Of a stretch of DNA of 8,425 bases, positions 1-5,455 are shown one piece after another. Each line of letters starts with the position of its first letter. Positions within the stretch are counted from its first letter, which is position 1. Made by a program: the position numbers and the translations under genes. The DNA comes from JAIFWC01 sp035688135 (GTDB lineage Bacteria; Patescibacteriota; Saccharimonadia; Saccharimonadales; UBA10212), in the NCBI GenBank assembly GCA_035688135.1, contig DASSNG010000061.1, forward strand, positions 1-8,425, in the 5' to 3' direction. The notes below the pieces were generated by a model that saw only the letters and a program-made list of their open reading frames with translations, had not been told where the DNA came from and searched no databases.

Positions 1-1648
1 GGAACATCAGCAGCAGCTTGGTGAATTGGGTGCGCCACATCGTCCAATATTTATCCATTCCCGGCATCACCCACGCCACAAAAGCTATAGGAGCCAGAAT
101 TACCAGCAAAATGATAAGCAGCTTCCTAAATATCAGCACAATAAAGGCCGTCAGCAAGGCCATGACCACGTAAAGGGCCATCAGCCCCAGGGTGGGTATA
201 CTGACGATGAAAGCCGCTGTGCCGGCCGCCAGTACCGTAAAGAAGGCGAAGGTATTATTCGTCCCGGTGGTATGTATGGCGAAAGCGTTGCCCATAAGAT
301 GGTCCAGGTTCAGGTTACTTTCACCTCCGAAAGGCGCCATTATAAGGTTGCCTATGGCCGCCCCGGCATCGTTGGACAAATCTATAGCCCATTTAAGCAG
401 GAACCAGGAAATCTGCATGATGATTACTGCCGCCACCAACTTAGGCAGCATCTTTCTGATGGTATAAGCATCAAACGGCCCGCCGCCGATAGCCTGAGAA
501 ATCACCATTATCAAAAGGGCGATGACTATCAGCGCAGAAGCCAGGTTCTTAAATATGTTCCAGGCATTGTGGACGCCTGAATCCAGGTTATTACTGCCGC
601 TGCAGACCACGCTGCTGCCCGTACTGCTTGTAGATTCATTGGTGGTTTTGAAGCATAACTGGCCTTCTATGAAACTATTGAAGGCTCCTGCGGCGCTGTC
701 TGCCAGCTTGAACATCGGGCAAAGTACCCACTCAAAGCCGCTGTCAAAGTTTGATTCGCAGCTGGCGGTGGTATCGCCCGCAGCGGGATCCTTTTTTTGC
801 GTATTGGCTACGCAGGTCTTAGCATCGGTCGTCGAGCATTTAAATGTCGCTGTTCCGTTAGCGGCAACACTTAGCAACTCGTTCTGGCTATCGCTGCTCG
901 CCCTATAGGTGCAAGAACCTAGTCCGGGGACTGAGGGGTTCCCGCTGACCGGCCAGTACGGCACATGCTTTGATATCAGCTCGCCGCCGCCAATTACCGG
1001 CCCGCTGATACTTATCAGGGTTCCGGTAACCGGCGCGTTGGCTTTTGAGTCCACCTTAGCCAGGATTATTAAAGAGCCGCCATAGCAGCTGTTGATGTCA
1101 GTAGAGGTTCCATATACGGTCTTGTACGAAGTAGTGTTCAGCTGTGTATACGTATCTCCCTGATAGGAAATGGTCTTAGGACCGGTATCGGCGCCCTGCT
1201 GGCCCCCATCTGTAGTGTTATTTGTGATTGATATAGAGCCGCTGTAGGAATCGTTGGCCCCGTTGTGCGCCCCGGCCGTACAAGTGGGCATCCCGCTGGC
1301 GCTGTTCATGTAGTCCACGTTGATGGTGGCCTTGATAGGGTGGCTGCTCAGAGTCTGTCCGCTGTTGAATGTAATCTGCCCGTCGCAGACCCCGGTATTA
1401 TTGGTATCCGCCTTGTAGACTCCGGCTTTTGAAGTGCTGTTGAAATTTATATTGTCGTGGTCATTGCCGGCAAGGTTCACTATGATAGTGGACTTCTGGT
1501 TCATCGTATAGGTTGCCTGCCGCCACTCGCTCTCTCCATTGATTGGGCCTCCGGCGGCAAGGGCCTTACTCGCTGGGAATACCTGAAAAACGACGGCAAA
1601 CAGAGCCGCCAAACCTACGCCCAAGCAGATTTTTTTGAAGGTTTTCAT
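1..1648 (-). CDS. VirB6/TrbL-like type IV secretion membrane protein with secreted N-terminal domain (partial, C-terminus outside window)
   Basis: An uninterrupted minus-strand frame runs from ATG at 1648 to the left edge (549 codons, no stop), so the C-terminus is missing. Residues 1-32 form a signal peptide (MKTFKKICLG start, hydrophobic core, ALAA end). About 33-305 is a Thr/Ser/Asn-rich ectodomain with roughly ten Cys and many NxT/NxS motifs. A WVLCP motif (about 307-311) precedes the membrane part, with TM segments near 367-387, 401-420, 465-485, 486-506 and 508-527. The terminal stretch LAPIAFVAWVMPG followed by Trp-rich WTMWRTQF is typical of VirB6/TrbL-like proteins in CPR T4SS loci. 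VirB6 proteins form part of the inner-membrane channel. The divergent pilin array supports this role. The start is preceded by a promoter (-10 at 1678-1673) but no clear Shine-Dalgarno. VirB6-like is a family-level call made by reading; the exact subfamily is uncertain. Confidence 0.75.
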   Translation of the reverse strand, partial: MKTFKKICLGVGLAALFAVVFQVFPASKALAAGGPINGESEWRQATYTMNQKSTIIVNLAGNDHDNINFNSTSKAGVYKADTNNTGVCDGQITFNSGQTLSSHPIKATINVDYMNSASGMPTCTAGAHNGANDSYSGSISITNNTTDGGQQGADTGPKTISYQGDTYTQLNTTSYKTVYGTSTDINSCYGGSLIILAKVDSKANAPVTGTLISISGPVIGGGELISKHVPYWPVSGNPSVPGLGSCTYRASSDSQNELLSVAANGTATFKCSTTDAKTCVANTQKKDPAAGDTTASCESNFDSGFEWVLCPMFKLADSAAGAFNSFIEGQLCFKTTNESTSSTGSSVVCSGSNNLDSGVHNAWNIFKNLASALIVIALLIMVISQAIGGGPFDAYTIRKMLPKLVAAVIIMQISWFLLKWAIDLSNDAGAAIGNLIMAPFGGESNLNLDHLMGNAFAIHTTGTNNTFAFFTVLAAGTAAFIVSIPTLGLMALYVVMALLTAFIVLIFRKLLIILLVILAPIAFVAWVMPGMDKYWTMWRTQFTKLLLMF

Positions 1649-1672
1649 TTTTGGAATGTTCTGATTGCTTAA

Positions 1673-1701
1673 ACTATAGCATAACCGCTATAGGTCAACA
1701 A
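1673..1701 (-). promoter_or_regulatory. Promoter of the VirB6-like gene (extended -10)
   Basis: On the minus strand, TGCTATAGT (1681-1673) is an extended -10 (TGn plus TATAGT). A weak -35, TTGTTG (1701-1696), lies 17 nt upstream. Predicted transcription start near 1666 leaves a leader of about 18 nt before ATG at 1648. The same 13-mer around this -10 occurs in the facing promoter of the first pilin gene. Confidence 0.55.
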
Positions 1702-1741
1702 TCTGTTACGGCGACGCTGCTAAAGAGTAATTTCTAAATAC

Positions 1742-1754
1742 TTATGCTATAGTT
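1742..1754 (+). promoter_or_regulatory. Promoter of the pilin operon (extended -10)
   Basis: TTATGCTATAGTT contains the extended -10 TGCTATAGT (1746-1753... TG at 1745-1746 region, hexamer TATAGT at 1748-1753). No convincing -35 is visible. Predicted start is near 1760, about 17 nt before ATG 1777, with no Shine-Dalgarno in the short leader. The 13-mer is a perfect inverted copy of the one in the facing VirB6-like gene promoter (1672-1684). Confidence 0.55.
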
Positions 1755-1776
1755 CATAATTAAGTAAAGCCCCGTC

Positions 1777-2283
1777 ATGTTAAAACTAAAAAATTTCCGT
1801 CAAAATTATATCTCTAAAATCTGCCTGCTGCTGACTATTGCGGCCGCTTCATTCTTCATATCTTCGCCGGCGTTAGCTGCCTCCGCCGGGGATATTTGTA
1901 GTACGCCGGGGGCTACTGATGGCAGCCTGACCTGCGGTAACTGCAGCAGCCAAGGATGTGTTTGGTCGGGTCCCGCGAACAGCTGCGACAATACCTTGGG
2001 CTCGAATGGCAAAGTCAACCAGTCAAAGGTTAACAAGTGTCTTAACCAGAGCCCGGTGGTCAAAGACATTCAGAATATCGTTAACTTTCTGAGCGCCGGT
2101 GTGGGTATCATTGTTATCGGCGTAATTATTCTGGGAGGTATCCAATATTCCATGGCCGGAGACAACGCTAACGCGACCGGCGCGGCTAAAACCCGCATAA
2201 CCAACGGTCTTCTGGCTCTGTTCGCGTTCATATTCGCCTGGGCATTTCTGCAATGGCTGATACCGGGAGGGATATTCGGATGA
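1777..2283 (+). CDS. T4SS pilin-like protein 1 (Cys-rich ectodomain, two TM helices)
   Basis: A 168-residue protein, first of seven paralogues. A signal peptide of about 35 residues ends in SPALAASA. The mature ectodomain (36-100) has six Cys (41, 53, 56, 61, 70, 88), suggesting disulfides. TM1 is about 102-122 and TM2 about 141-161, joined by a loop with AGDNANATGAAKTR. VirB2/TrbC-type pilins have this two-helix plan and pack into a pilus with the inter-helix loop inside. It departs from its paralogues in TM2, which is Trp/Phe-rich (AFIFAWAFLQWLIPGG) instead of the GLVVxALA type, so it may be a specialised or minor subunit. It opens the operon and overlaps the next gene by four bases (ATGA). 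Assignment to a pilin is by architecture and context; a small inner-membrane accessory role is the alternative. Confidence 0.75.
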   Translation: MLKLKNFRQNYISKICLLLTIAAASFFISSPALAASAGDICSTPGATDGSLTCGNCSSQGCVWSGPANSCDNTLGSNGKVNQSKVNKCLNQSPVVKDIQNIVNFLSAGVGIIVIGVIILGGIQYSMAGDNANATGAAKTRITNGLLALFAFIFAWAFLQWLIPGGIFG

Positions 2284-2672
2284 TGCCCGGCCTGCTTAAC
2301 CTGCTGCCAATCCACTTCCTGGCCGCGGTCGGAGACGCCTGTACGCCAAAGGGCGGCGGATTCTTTGCCCTGCCCCCTTGGTGGGAATACCTGAGCTTTA
2401 AGATAAACGACTTGAACCAGTGCGCGCCCGCGTTTAATTTCCCGGGAGATATCTGGGCGGTAGCCTTAGCCGTGATCGATATGCTGCTTAGGCTGGCCGG
2501 AATCGTTGCAGTCATTTCCATAATTATCGCCGGCGTAACCTACATAACCTCCGCCGGTTCTTCCGAAAAAACTACCTCCGCGCGCAAGCGTATCCAGAAC
2601 TCGCTTATAGGGCTGGGTATCGTAATCGTGGCCTCGGCTGTCGTATCATTCATAGGGAACTCGCTGACATAA
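2280..2672 (+). CDS. T4SS pilin-like protein 2 (PPWWEYL variant)
   Basis: A 130-residue protein starting at ATG 2280, in an ATGA overlap with the stop of the preceding gene. Shine-Dalgarno GGGAGGG (2265-2271) fits this start; an in-frame ATG at 2253 would place the ribosome site inside the protein, so it is not preferred. The N-terminus is a short hydrophobic segment (LLNLLPIHFLAA), a weak signal or anchor. Then come a Cys (21), a Gly/Phe stretch, LPPWWEYLSF (31-40) and a second Cys (48). TM1 about 66-88 and TM2 about 108-126 flank the loop TSAGSSEKTTSARKR. The Pro-Trp-rich motif is absent from the other members. It is a pilin paralogue by the two-helix plan and loop pattern, but possibly a distinct subtype with a separate position in the apparatus. 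Confidence 0.72.
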   Translation: MMPGLLNLLPIHFLAAVGDACTPKGGGFFALPPWWEYLSFKINDLNQCAPAFNFPGDIWAVALAVIDMLLRLAGIVAVISIIIAGVTYITSAGSSEKTTSARKRIQNSLIGLGIVIVASAVVSFIGNSLT

Positions 2673-2675
2673 AAG

Positions 2676-2939
2676 ATGAAATACGCGCTGCTTATAGACG
2701 GAAGCCAACTGCCCCATGCCGGAGCCGGCGGTTTTACGCATATCCTGAATATTTTTCTTAGCGTGATGGGTGCTTTGGCGTTTTTGATGGTAGTCATCGG
2801 TGGTTTCCGCTATACCATTGCCGGGGGCAATTCCGACAGCGTAGCGGGTGCCCGCCGGATGGTCATATATTCCATAGTCGGCCTGGTGGTGATCGGCCTG
2901 GCGGCTTCAATCGTTAATTTCGTATTGGGGAAAGTATGA
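2676..2939 (+). CDS. T4SS pilin-like protein 3 (short form, no signal peptide)
   Basis: The smallest member, 87 residues, starting 3 nt after the previous stop, with no clear Shine-Dalgarno, so translation is probably coupled. It has no recognisable signal peptide and no Cys. After about 20 residues come TM1 (22-44), the loop GFRYTIAGGNSDSVAGARR, and TM2 (63-84, VIYSIVGLVVIGLAASIV). The two-helix core aligns with the paralogues (FRY before the loop, AGGN, then A-R/K, GLVV). Its last four bases overlap the next gene (ATGA). Either the membrane inserts it directly without a cleaved leader, or it is a non-secreted component. Function is inferred from paralogy and operon position. Confidence 0.72.
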   Translation: MKYALLIDGSQLPHAGAGGFTHILNIFLSVMGALAFLMVVIGGFRYTIAGGNSDSVAGARRMVIYSIVGLVVIGLAASIVNFVLGKV

Positions 2940-3331
2940 ATCTTATAAAAAGCCTGATCCTGATTTTATGCGTTATAGCGCCGGTAACTTTGGGTTCTCC
3001 GGCGGTCTATGCTAACGACAGCAAGCTTTTTACGGCCTGTAATACCAATGACCAGACCAAGAACAACAAGACGGTATGCCCCAGCCAGGGTACAAAGAAG
3101 AACCCGGTGAACCATATCCTGCACGTGGCCGCTAATATCCTGGCACTGATAACTGGGCTGGCCGCTGTAATCCTGATAATCGTCAGCGGCATCTCGATGA
3201 TAACCAGCGGCGGCAATTCCGAGGCGGTGGGCAATGCCCGTAAAAGATTGATAAACGCGGTGATTGGGCTGGTGATCGTGGCGCTGGCCTGGACTATAAT
3301 ATCGTTCGCCACCGATAAACTGATAACATGA
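2936..3331 (+). CDS. T4SS pilin-like protein 4
   Basis: A 131-residue protein starting at ATG 2936 in a four-base overlap with the previous gene; GGGG followed by AAAGT just upstream can serve as ribosome site. The signal peptide (1-26) ends in SPAVYAN. The short ectodomain (27-58) is Asn/Lys/Thr-rich with Cys 35 and 48. TM1 is about 61-85 (ILALITGLAAVILIIVSG), the loop MITSGGNSEAVGNARKRL is basic at its end, and TM2 is about 105-125. The loop fits the array-wide pattern (S/T-x-G-G-N, six variable residues, A-K/R). Pilin-like by paralogy. Confidence 0.75.
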   Translation: MNLIKSLILILCVIAPVTLGSPAVYANDSKLFTACNTNDQTKNNKTVCPSQGTKKNPVNHILHVAANILALITGLAAVILIIVSGISMITSGGNSEAVGNARKRLINAVIGLVIVALAWTIISFATDKLIT

Positions 3332-3338
3332 GGTCATG

Positions 3339-3809
3339 ATGAAAAAAGCGTTCCTAACTTTGCTTGTAGCCCTAACGGTACTTTTTGGTATGTCGGCTTT
3401 GCAGCGGCCGGCTCTGGCCTTGAACTGCGATAACCCCCAATCCGCCAAAGAGCAGATACAGTGCGGAGCGTGCGACGCTTCCGGTACCACGGATGCTAAA
3501 GGTAATCCAACTTGCGACCCCGGCAGGTCTGCGGGCGGTGTGGGAAGTACCATCACCACCATAATCAACCTGCTGTCAGCCGTCGGCGGCGTGGCCGCCG
3601 TCATAGTCATAGTGGTCGCCGGCCTGCGATACGTGACCAGCGGCGGCAAGGAAGAAGGCGTCAAAAATGCCAAGAACGGTATCCTCTATGCGATTATCGG
3701 CCTGGTCGTGATCGCCCTGGCGCAGCTGATAGTCCACTTCGTCCTCAACCAGACCACCAACGCTACGGATTGCGTGAACGGCAAAACCAGTACAGGCCAG
3801 AAGTGCTAG
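3339..3809 (+). CDS. T4SS pilin-like protein 5 (C-terminal Cys tail)
   Basis: 156 residues from ATG 3339; an ATG directly before it at 3336 is also possible. GAGG (3330-3333) is better spaced for 3339. The signal peptide ends in RPALALN. The ectodomain carries four Cys (NCD, QCGAC and PTCD). TM1 is about 80-96, followed by loop LRYVTSGGKEEGVKNAKN and TM2 (LYAIIGLVVIALAQLIVHFV). After TM2, unlike its paralogues, there is an added tail with two Cys (DCVNGKTSTGQKC). From the end of TM1 through NQTTNAT it is almost identical to protein 6 at both protein and DNA level, while the N-terminal halves are unrelated. It is the last gene of the tightly packed operon; the next gene lies 73 nt away behind its own promoter. 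Confidence 0.78.
   Translation: MKKAFLTLLVALTVLFGMSALQRPALALNCDNPQSAKEQIQCGACDASGTTDAKGNPTCDPGRSAGGVGSTITTIINLLSAVGGVAAVIVIVVAGLRYVTSGGKEEGVKNAKNGILYAIIGLVVIALAQLIVHFVLNQTTNATDCVNGKTSTGQKC
3615..3767 (+). repeat. Near-identical 153-nt segment, copy A (in pilin 5)
   Basis: This segment encodes the end of TM1, the loop and TM2. It matches 4159-4311 in pilin 6. It includes a 47-nt exact run (3618-3664) and further exact runs of 23 and 20 nt. The encoded proteins differ at only two of 51 positions. Confidence 0.85.
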
Positions 3810-3828
3810 CTTATTTGCCGTAAGCGGC

Positions 3829-3856
3829 TTGACTGTGGTATAAGAGGATATATACT
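3829..3856 (+). promoter_or_regulatory. Canonical sigma-70-type promoter of pilin gene 6
   Basis: TTGACT (3829-3834), 16-nt spacer, TATACT (3851-3856). This is the best -35/-10 pair in the window. Predicted start is near 3863, giving a leader of about 20 nt that holds AAGGA (3870-3874) eight bases before ATG 3883. It suggests independent and strong expression of pilin 6. Confidence 0.7.
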
Positions 3857-3882
3857 TTAAAACAAGTAAAAGGAAATAAAAG

Positions 3883-4317
3883 ATGCTACAAAAAATAAAA
3901 CTTTTGATTCTGTCCATGAGCTCGCTTTTCATCATGGCGGCGCCTTTGGCTGTATCAGCCACCGTATCGGCCCAGTCTATAGATCAGAACTCGATTAACA
4001 AGAATCTGTGCGCCGGTTCCAACGGCAATCTGTCGGGCAACGGCAGCGGTGCCAACTGCTCCGGCAATGAGCCCCAGAACAAGGTCAGCCACCTGATAAC
4101 CGTGGTTATCAATATTATCTCTGCCGTAGTAGGTATCATCGCGGTGATCATGATTATCGTTGCCGGCCTGCGATACGTGACCAGCGGCGGCAAGGAAGAA
4201 GGCGTCAAGAACGCCAAGAACACCATCCTGTACGCCATCATCGGCCTCGTAGTGGTCGCTTTAGCGCAGCTGATAGTCCACTTCGTGCTCAACCAGACCA
4301 CCAACGCCACTACCTAA
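3883..4317 (+). CDS. T4SS pilin-like protein 6 (own promoter; candidate major pilin)
   Basis: 144 residues. The signal peptide (1-30) ends near AVSATVSAQ. The ectodomain (31-68) is Asn/Gly/Ser-rich with Cys 43 and 59 (LCAGSN, ANCSGN). TM1 is about 72-94 (VVINIISAVVGIIAVIMIIVAG), the loop TSGGKEEGVKNAKN is highly charged, and TM2 is about 115-135. The C-terminus NQTTNATT is short. A canonical promoter and a good Shine-Dalgarno (AAGGA, 8 nt spacing) distinguish this gene from the others, which fits, but does not prove, a role as the abundant subunit. Stop TAA is followed directly by an in-frame TAG. Pilin-like by paralogy. Confidence 0.78.
   Translation: MLQKIKLLILSMSSLFIMAAPLAVSATVSAQSIDQNSINKNLCAGSNGNLSGNGSGANCSGNEPQNKVSHLITVVINIISAVVGIIAVIMIIVAGLRYVTSGGKEEGVKNAKNTILYAIIGLVVVALAQLIVHFVLNQTTNATT
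4159..4311 (+). repeat. Near-identical 153-nt segment, copy B (in pilin 6)
   Basis: Partner of 3615-3767; the 47-nt exact run here is 4162-4208. Pilin 7 shares the same general pattern at protein level but not the DNA identity. Confidence 0.85.
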
Positions 4318-4340
4318 TAGTCATTTAGGGTATAGTCCCA

Positions 4341-4346
4341 TATAAT
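4341..4346 (+). promoter_or_regulatory. -10 box of pilin gene 7, predicting a leaderless mRNA
   Basis: A consensus TATAAT lies seven bases before ATG 4354. Normal -10-to-start spacing puts transcription start at 4353-4354, that is, at the start codon itself. No clear -35 is seen. Confidence 0.5.
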
Positions 4347-4353
4347 ATTGGGC

Positions 4354-4776
4354 ATGAAATTGAACAGATTACGCAAACTGACGGCAAGCCTCGCAGTTAC
4401 CTTGGCCTTAAGCTTGGGGCTGGCCGCCCCGGCCTTCGCCCAGACCGCTCAGCAGCAGATAAATAACGGTCTATGCGCCGGCTCAAACCTGCAGTTTACC
4501 TCCAGCCCGGGCCAGTGCAGCGCGGCAGGCAGCGATGCTAACGCCAAGATTAACAGTATCGTCCACACCGTGGTCAACCTGCTGTCGGCCGTAGTCGGTA
4601 TCGTGGCTGTAATCATGATAATCGTTGGCGGTTTCCGGTACGTGACCAGCGGCGGTAATGACACCAGCGTAACGGCAGCCAAGAACACCATCCTGTACGC
4701 CATAATCGGACTTGTAGTGGTTGCCCTGGCCCAGATAATCGTGCGGTTCACCCTGAGTAAACTGACTAACACTTAG
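4354..4776 (+). CDS. T4SS pilin-like protein 7
   Basis: 140 residues from ATG 4354; an in-frame TTG at 4348 is an alternative but lies within the probable promoter. The signal peptide (1-29) ends in APAFAQ. The ectodomain is Gln/Ser-rich with Cys 41 and 55 (LCAGSN shared with pilin 6). TM1 is about 72-92 (LLSAVVGIVAVIMIIVGG), the loop TSGGNDTSVTAAKN, TM2 about 113-132 (LYAIIGLVVVALAQIIVRF). It is closest to pilins 5 and 6 in the helices but with a neutral rather than Lys/Glu-rich loop. Only 36 nt separate it from pilin 6, yet this gap holds a TATAAT at leaderless spacing. A terminator follows the gene. Pilin-like by paralogy. Confidence 0.77.
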   Translation: MKLNRLRKLTASLAVTLALSLGLAAPAFAQTAQQQINNGLCAGSNLQFTSSPGQCSAAGSDANAKINSIVHTVVNLLSAVVGIVAVIMIIVGGFRYVTSGGNDTSVTAAKNTILYAIIGLVVVALAQIIVRFTLSKLTNT

Positions 4777-4792
4777 ACTTTACCGCTCAATC

Positions 4793-4822
4793 AAAAACAC
4801 CCCCGGCCGGGGGTGTTTTTTT
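4793..4822. terminator. Bidirectional intrinsic terminator, perfect palindrome
   Basis: A 28-nt perfect palindrome (4793-4820; arms AAAAACACCCCCGG and its complement) with T runs when read in either direction. It lies between the convergent pilin 7 gene and the hsp20 gene, so it can end both transcripts. Confidence 0.92.
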
Positions 4823-4836
4823 ATGGAAGCTTTCTT

Positions 4837-5316
4837 TTAAAGAATTTCGATTTTCTTTACCGTATCCTGCTTAAGCTTGGAGAAGCTGATTGTAAGCACT
4901 CCGTCCTTCAGCAGGGCTTCGATTTCGTCTTCCTTGACCGGCACTGGCAGTACCAGGCTGCGGCTGAACTCGCCCCAGTAGCACTCCTGCAGGAAGTAGT
5001 TCTCTACCCCCTCCTCGTTTCCGGCGCTCAAAGTACCTTTGATAGTCAGCGTGTTATCGGAGATGCTGACGTCCAAGTCACTTTTGTTAACGCCGGCCAC
5101 CCGGCCCTTAACGATCAGTTTTTCTTTAGTTTCATAAACATCTACCGCCAGCTGCCCGGCTACCGGTTCGGCGTCGTCCCACTCGTCGGCGTCATCGGCC
5201 TGCGGCTGCTGAGGTACGGAATCTTCGGATACCTGGATGTCGTCTTCACTCAGGAAAGCGGCAGTGATATCATCACCCATCAAAAGGTCTTCTTGCGGTT
5301 GGCTGCCTCGAGCCAT
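4837..5316 (-). CDS. hsp20: Small heat-shock protein, Hsp20/alpha-crystallin family
   Basis: 159 residues from ATG 5316, chosen because GGAGG (5326-5322) lies five bases upstream; an in-frame TTG twelve bases earlier overlaps that site. Hsp20 proteins are ATP-independent holdases that bind unfolding cytosolic proteins and form oligomers. Residues 1-52 are strikingly acidic (many Asp/Glu, including DDADEWDDAE). The alpha-crystallin domain spans about 53-147: AGVNKSDLDVSISDNTLTIKG, then the E-x-x-x-G-x-F-S-R-S-L-V-L-P stretch, ending with GVLTISFSK. The C-terminus holds the I-x-I motif (IEI, 156-158) used for oligomer contacts. A promoter with an imperfect inverted repeat over the -10 lies upstream. 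Divergent from comF, convergent with pilin 7. Confidence 0.95.
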   Translation of the reverse strand: MARGSQPQEDLLMGDDITAAFLSEDDIQVSEDSVPQQPQADDADEWDDAEPVAGQLAVDVYETKEKLIVKGRVAGVNKSDLDVSISDNTLTIKGTLSAGNEEGVENYFLQECYWGEFSRSLVLPVPVKEDEIEALLKDGVLTISFSKLKQDTVKKIEIL

Positions 5317-5373
5317 AATTCCCTCCAAAAAAGTTTAAGATTGTTTAGTCTTAGGTTTGAGATTTGCGTCTTT

Positions 5374-5414
5374 GTGTTAATGCTAGTATAGCTTAGGCAC
5401 TTTCTGTGGCGCAA
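5374..5414 (-). promoter_or_regulatory. hsp20 promoter with overlapping imperfect inverted repeat
   Basis: On the minus strand, TTGCGC (5414-5409), 18-nt spacer, TATACT (5390-5385); predicted start near 5378, leader about 62 nt. An imperfect inverted repeat (5374-5400; arms match at 8 of 12 positions around a 3-nt centre) covers the -10, a position typical of repressor sites. It does not match CIRCE or HAIR consensus. Confidence 0.5.
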
Positions 5415-5418
5415 CAGT

Positions 5419-5448
5419 TTGGTACGATTATTTACAACGGAATATATA
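5419..5448 (+). promoter_or_regulatory. comF promoter, probably leaderless
   Basis: TTGGTA (5419-5424), 18-nt spacer, TATATA (5443-5448). The predicted start is about 5455, one base before the comF ATG at 5456. No Shine-Dalgarno is present. Confidence 0.5.
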
Positions 5449-5455
5449 CAACAGC

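Noticed and set aside
26..908. Three plus-strand open frames opposite the VirB6-like gene
   Set aside because: They are antisense to a long minus-strand frame with signal peptide and TM helices; their translations are low-complexity, rich in His/Gln/Arg, without motifs.
2253..2279. Longer pilin 2 starting at ATG 2253
   Set aside because: It would overlap pilin 1 by 31 bases and place a strong GGGAGGG inside the coding region; ATG 2280 gives a standard ATGA overlap.
2966..3673. 235-residue minus-strand open frame
   Set aside because: It is a shadow of pilins 4 and 5, whose helix-loop-helix plan recurs in neighbouring genes; the antisense product has no recognisable domain.
3810..3830. Terminator hairpin after pilin 5 (GCCGTAAGCGGC)
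   Set aside because: Only a 4-bp stem and no T run; it overlaps the pilin 6 -35 region.
5317..5328. Upstream TTG start for hsp20 (four residues longer)
   Set aside because: The TTG overlaps the GGAGG that serves the ATG at 5316.
5374..5400. CIRCE element upstream of hsp20
   Set aside because: The sequence does not match TTAGCACTC-N9-GAGTGCTAA in arms or spacing.
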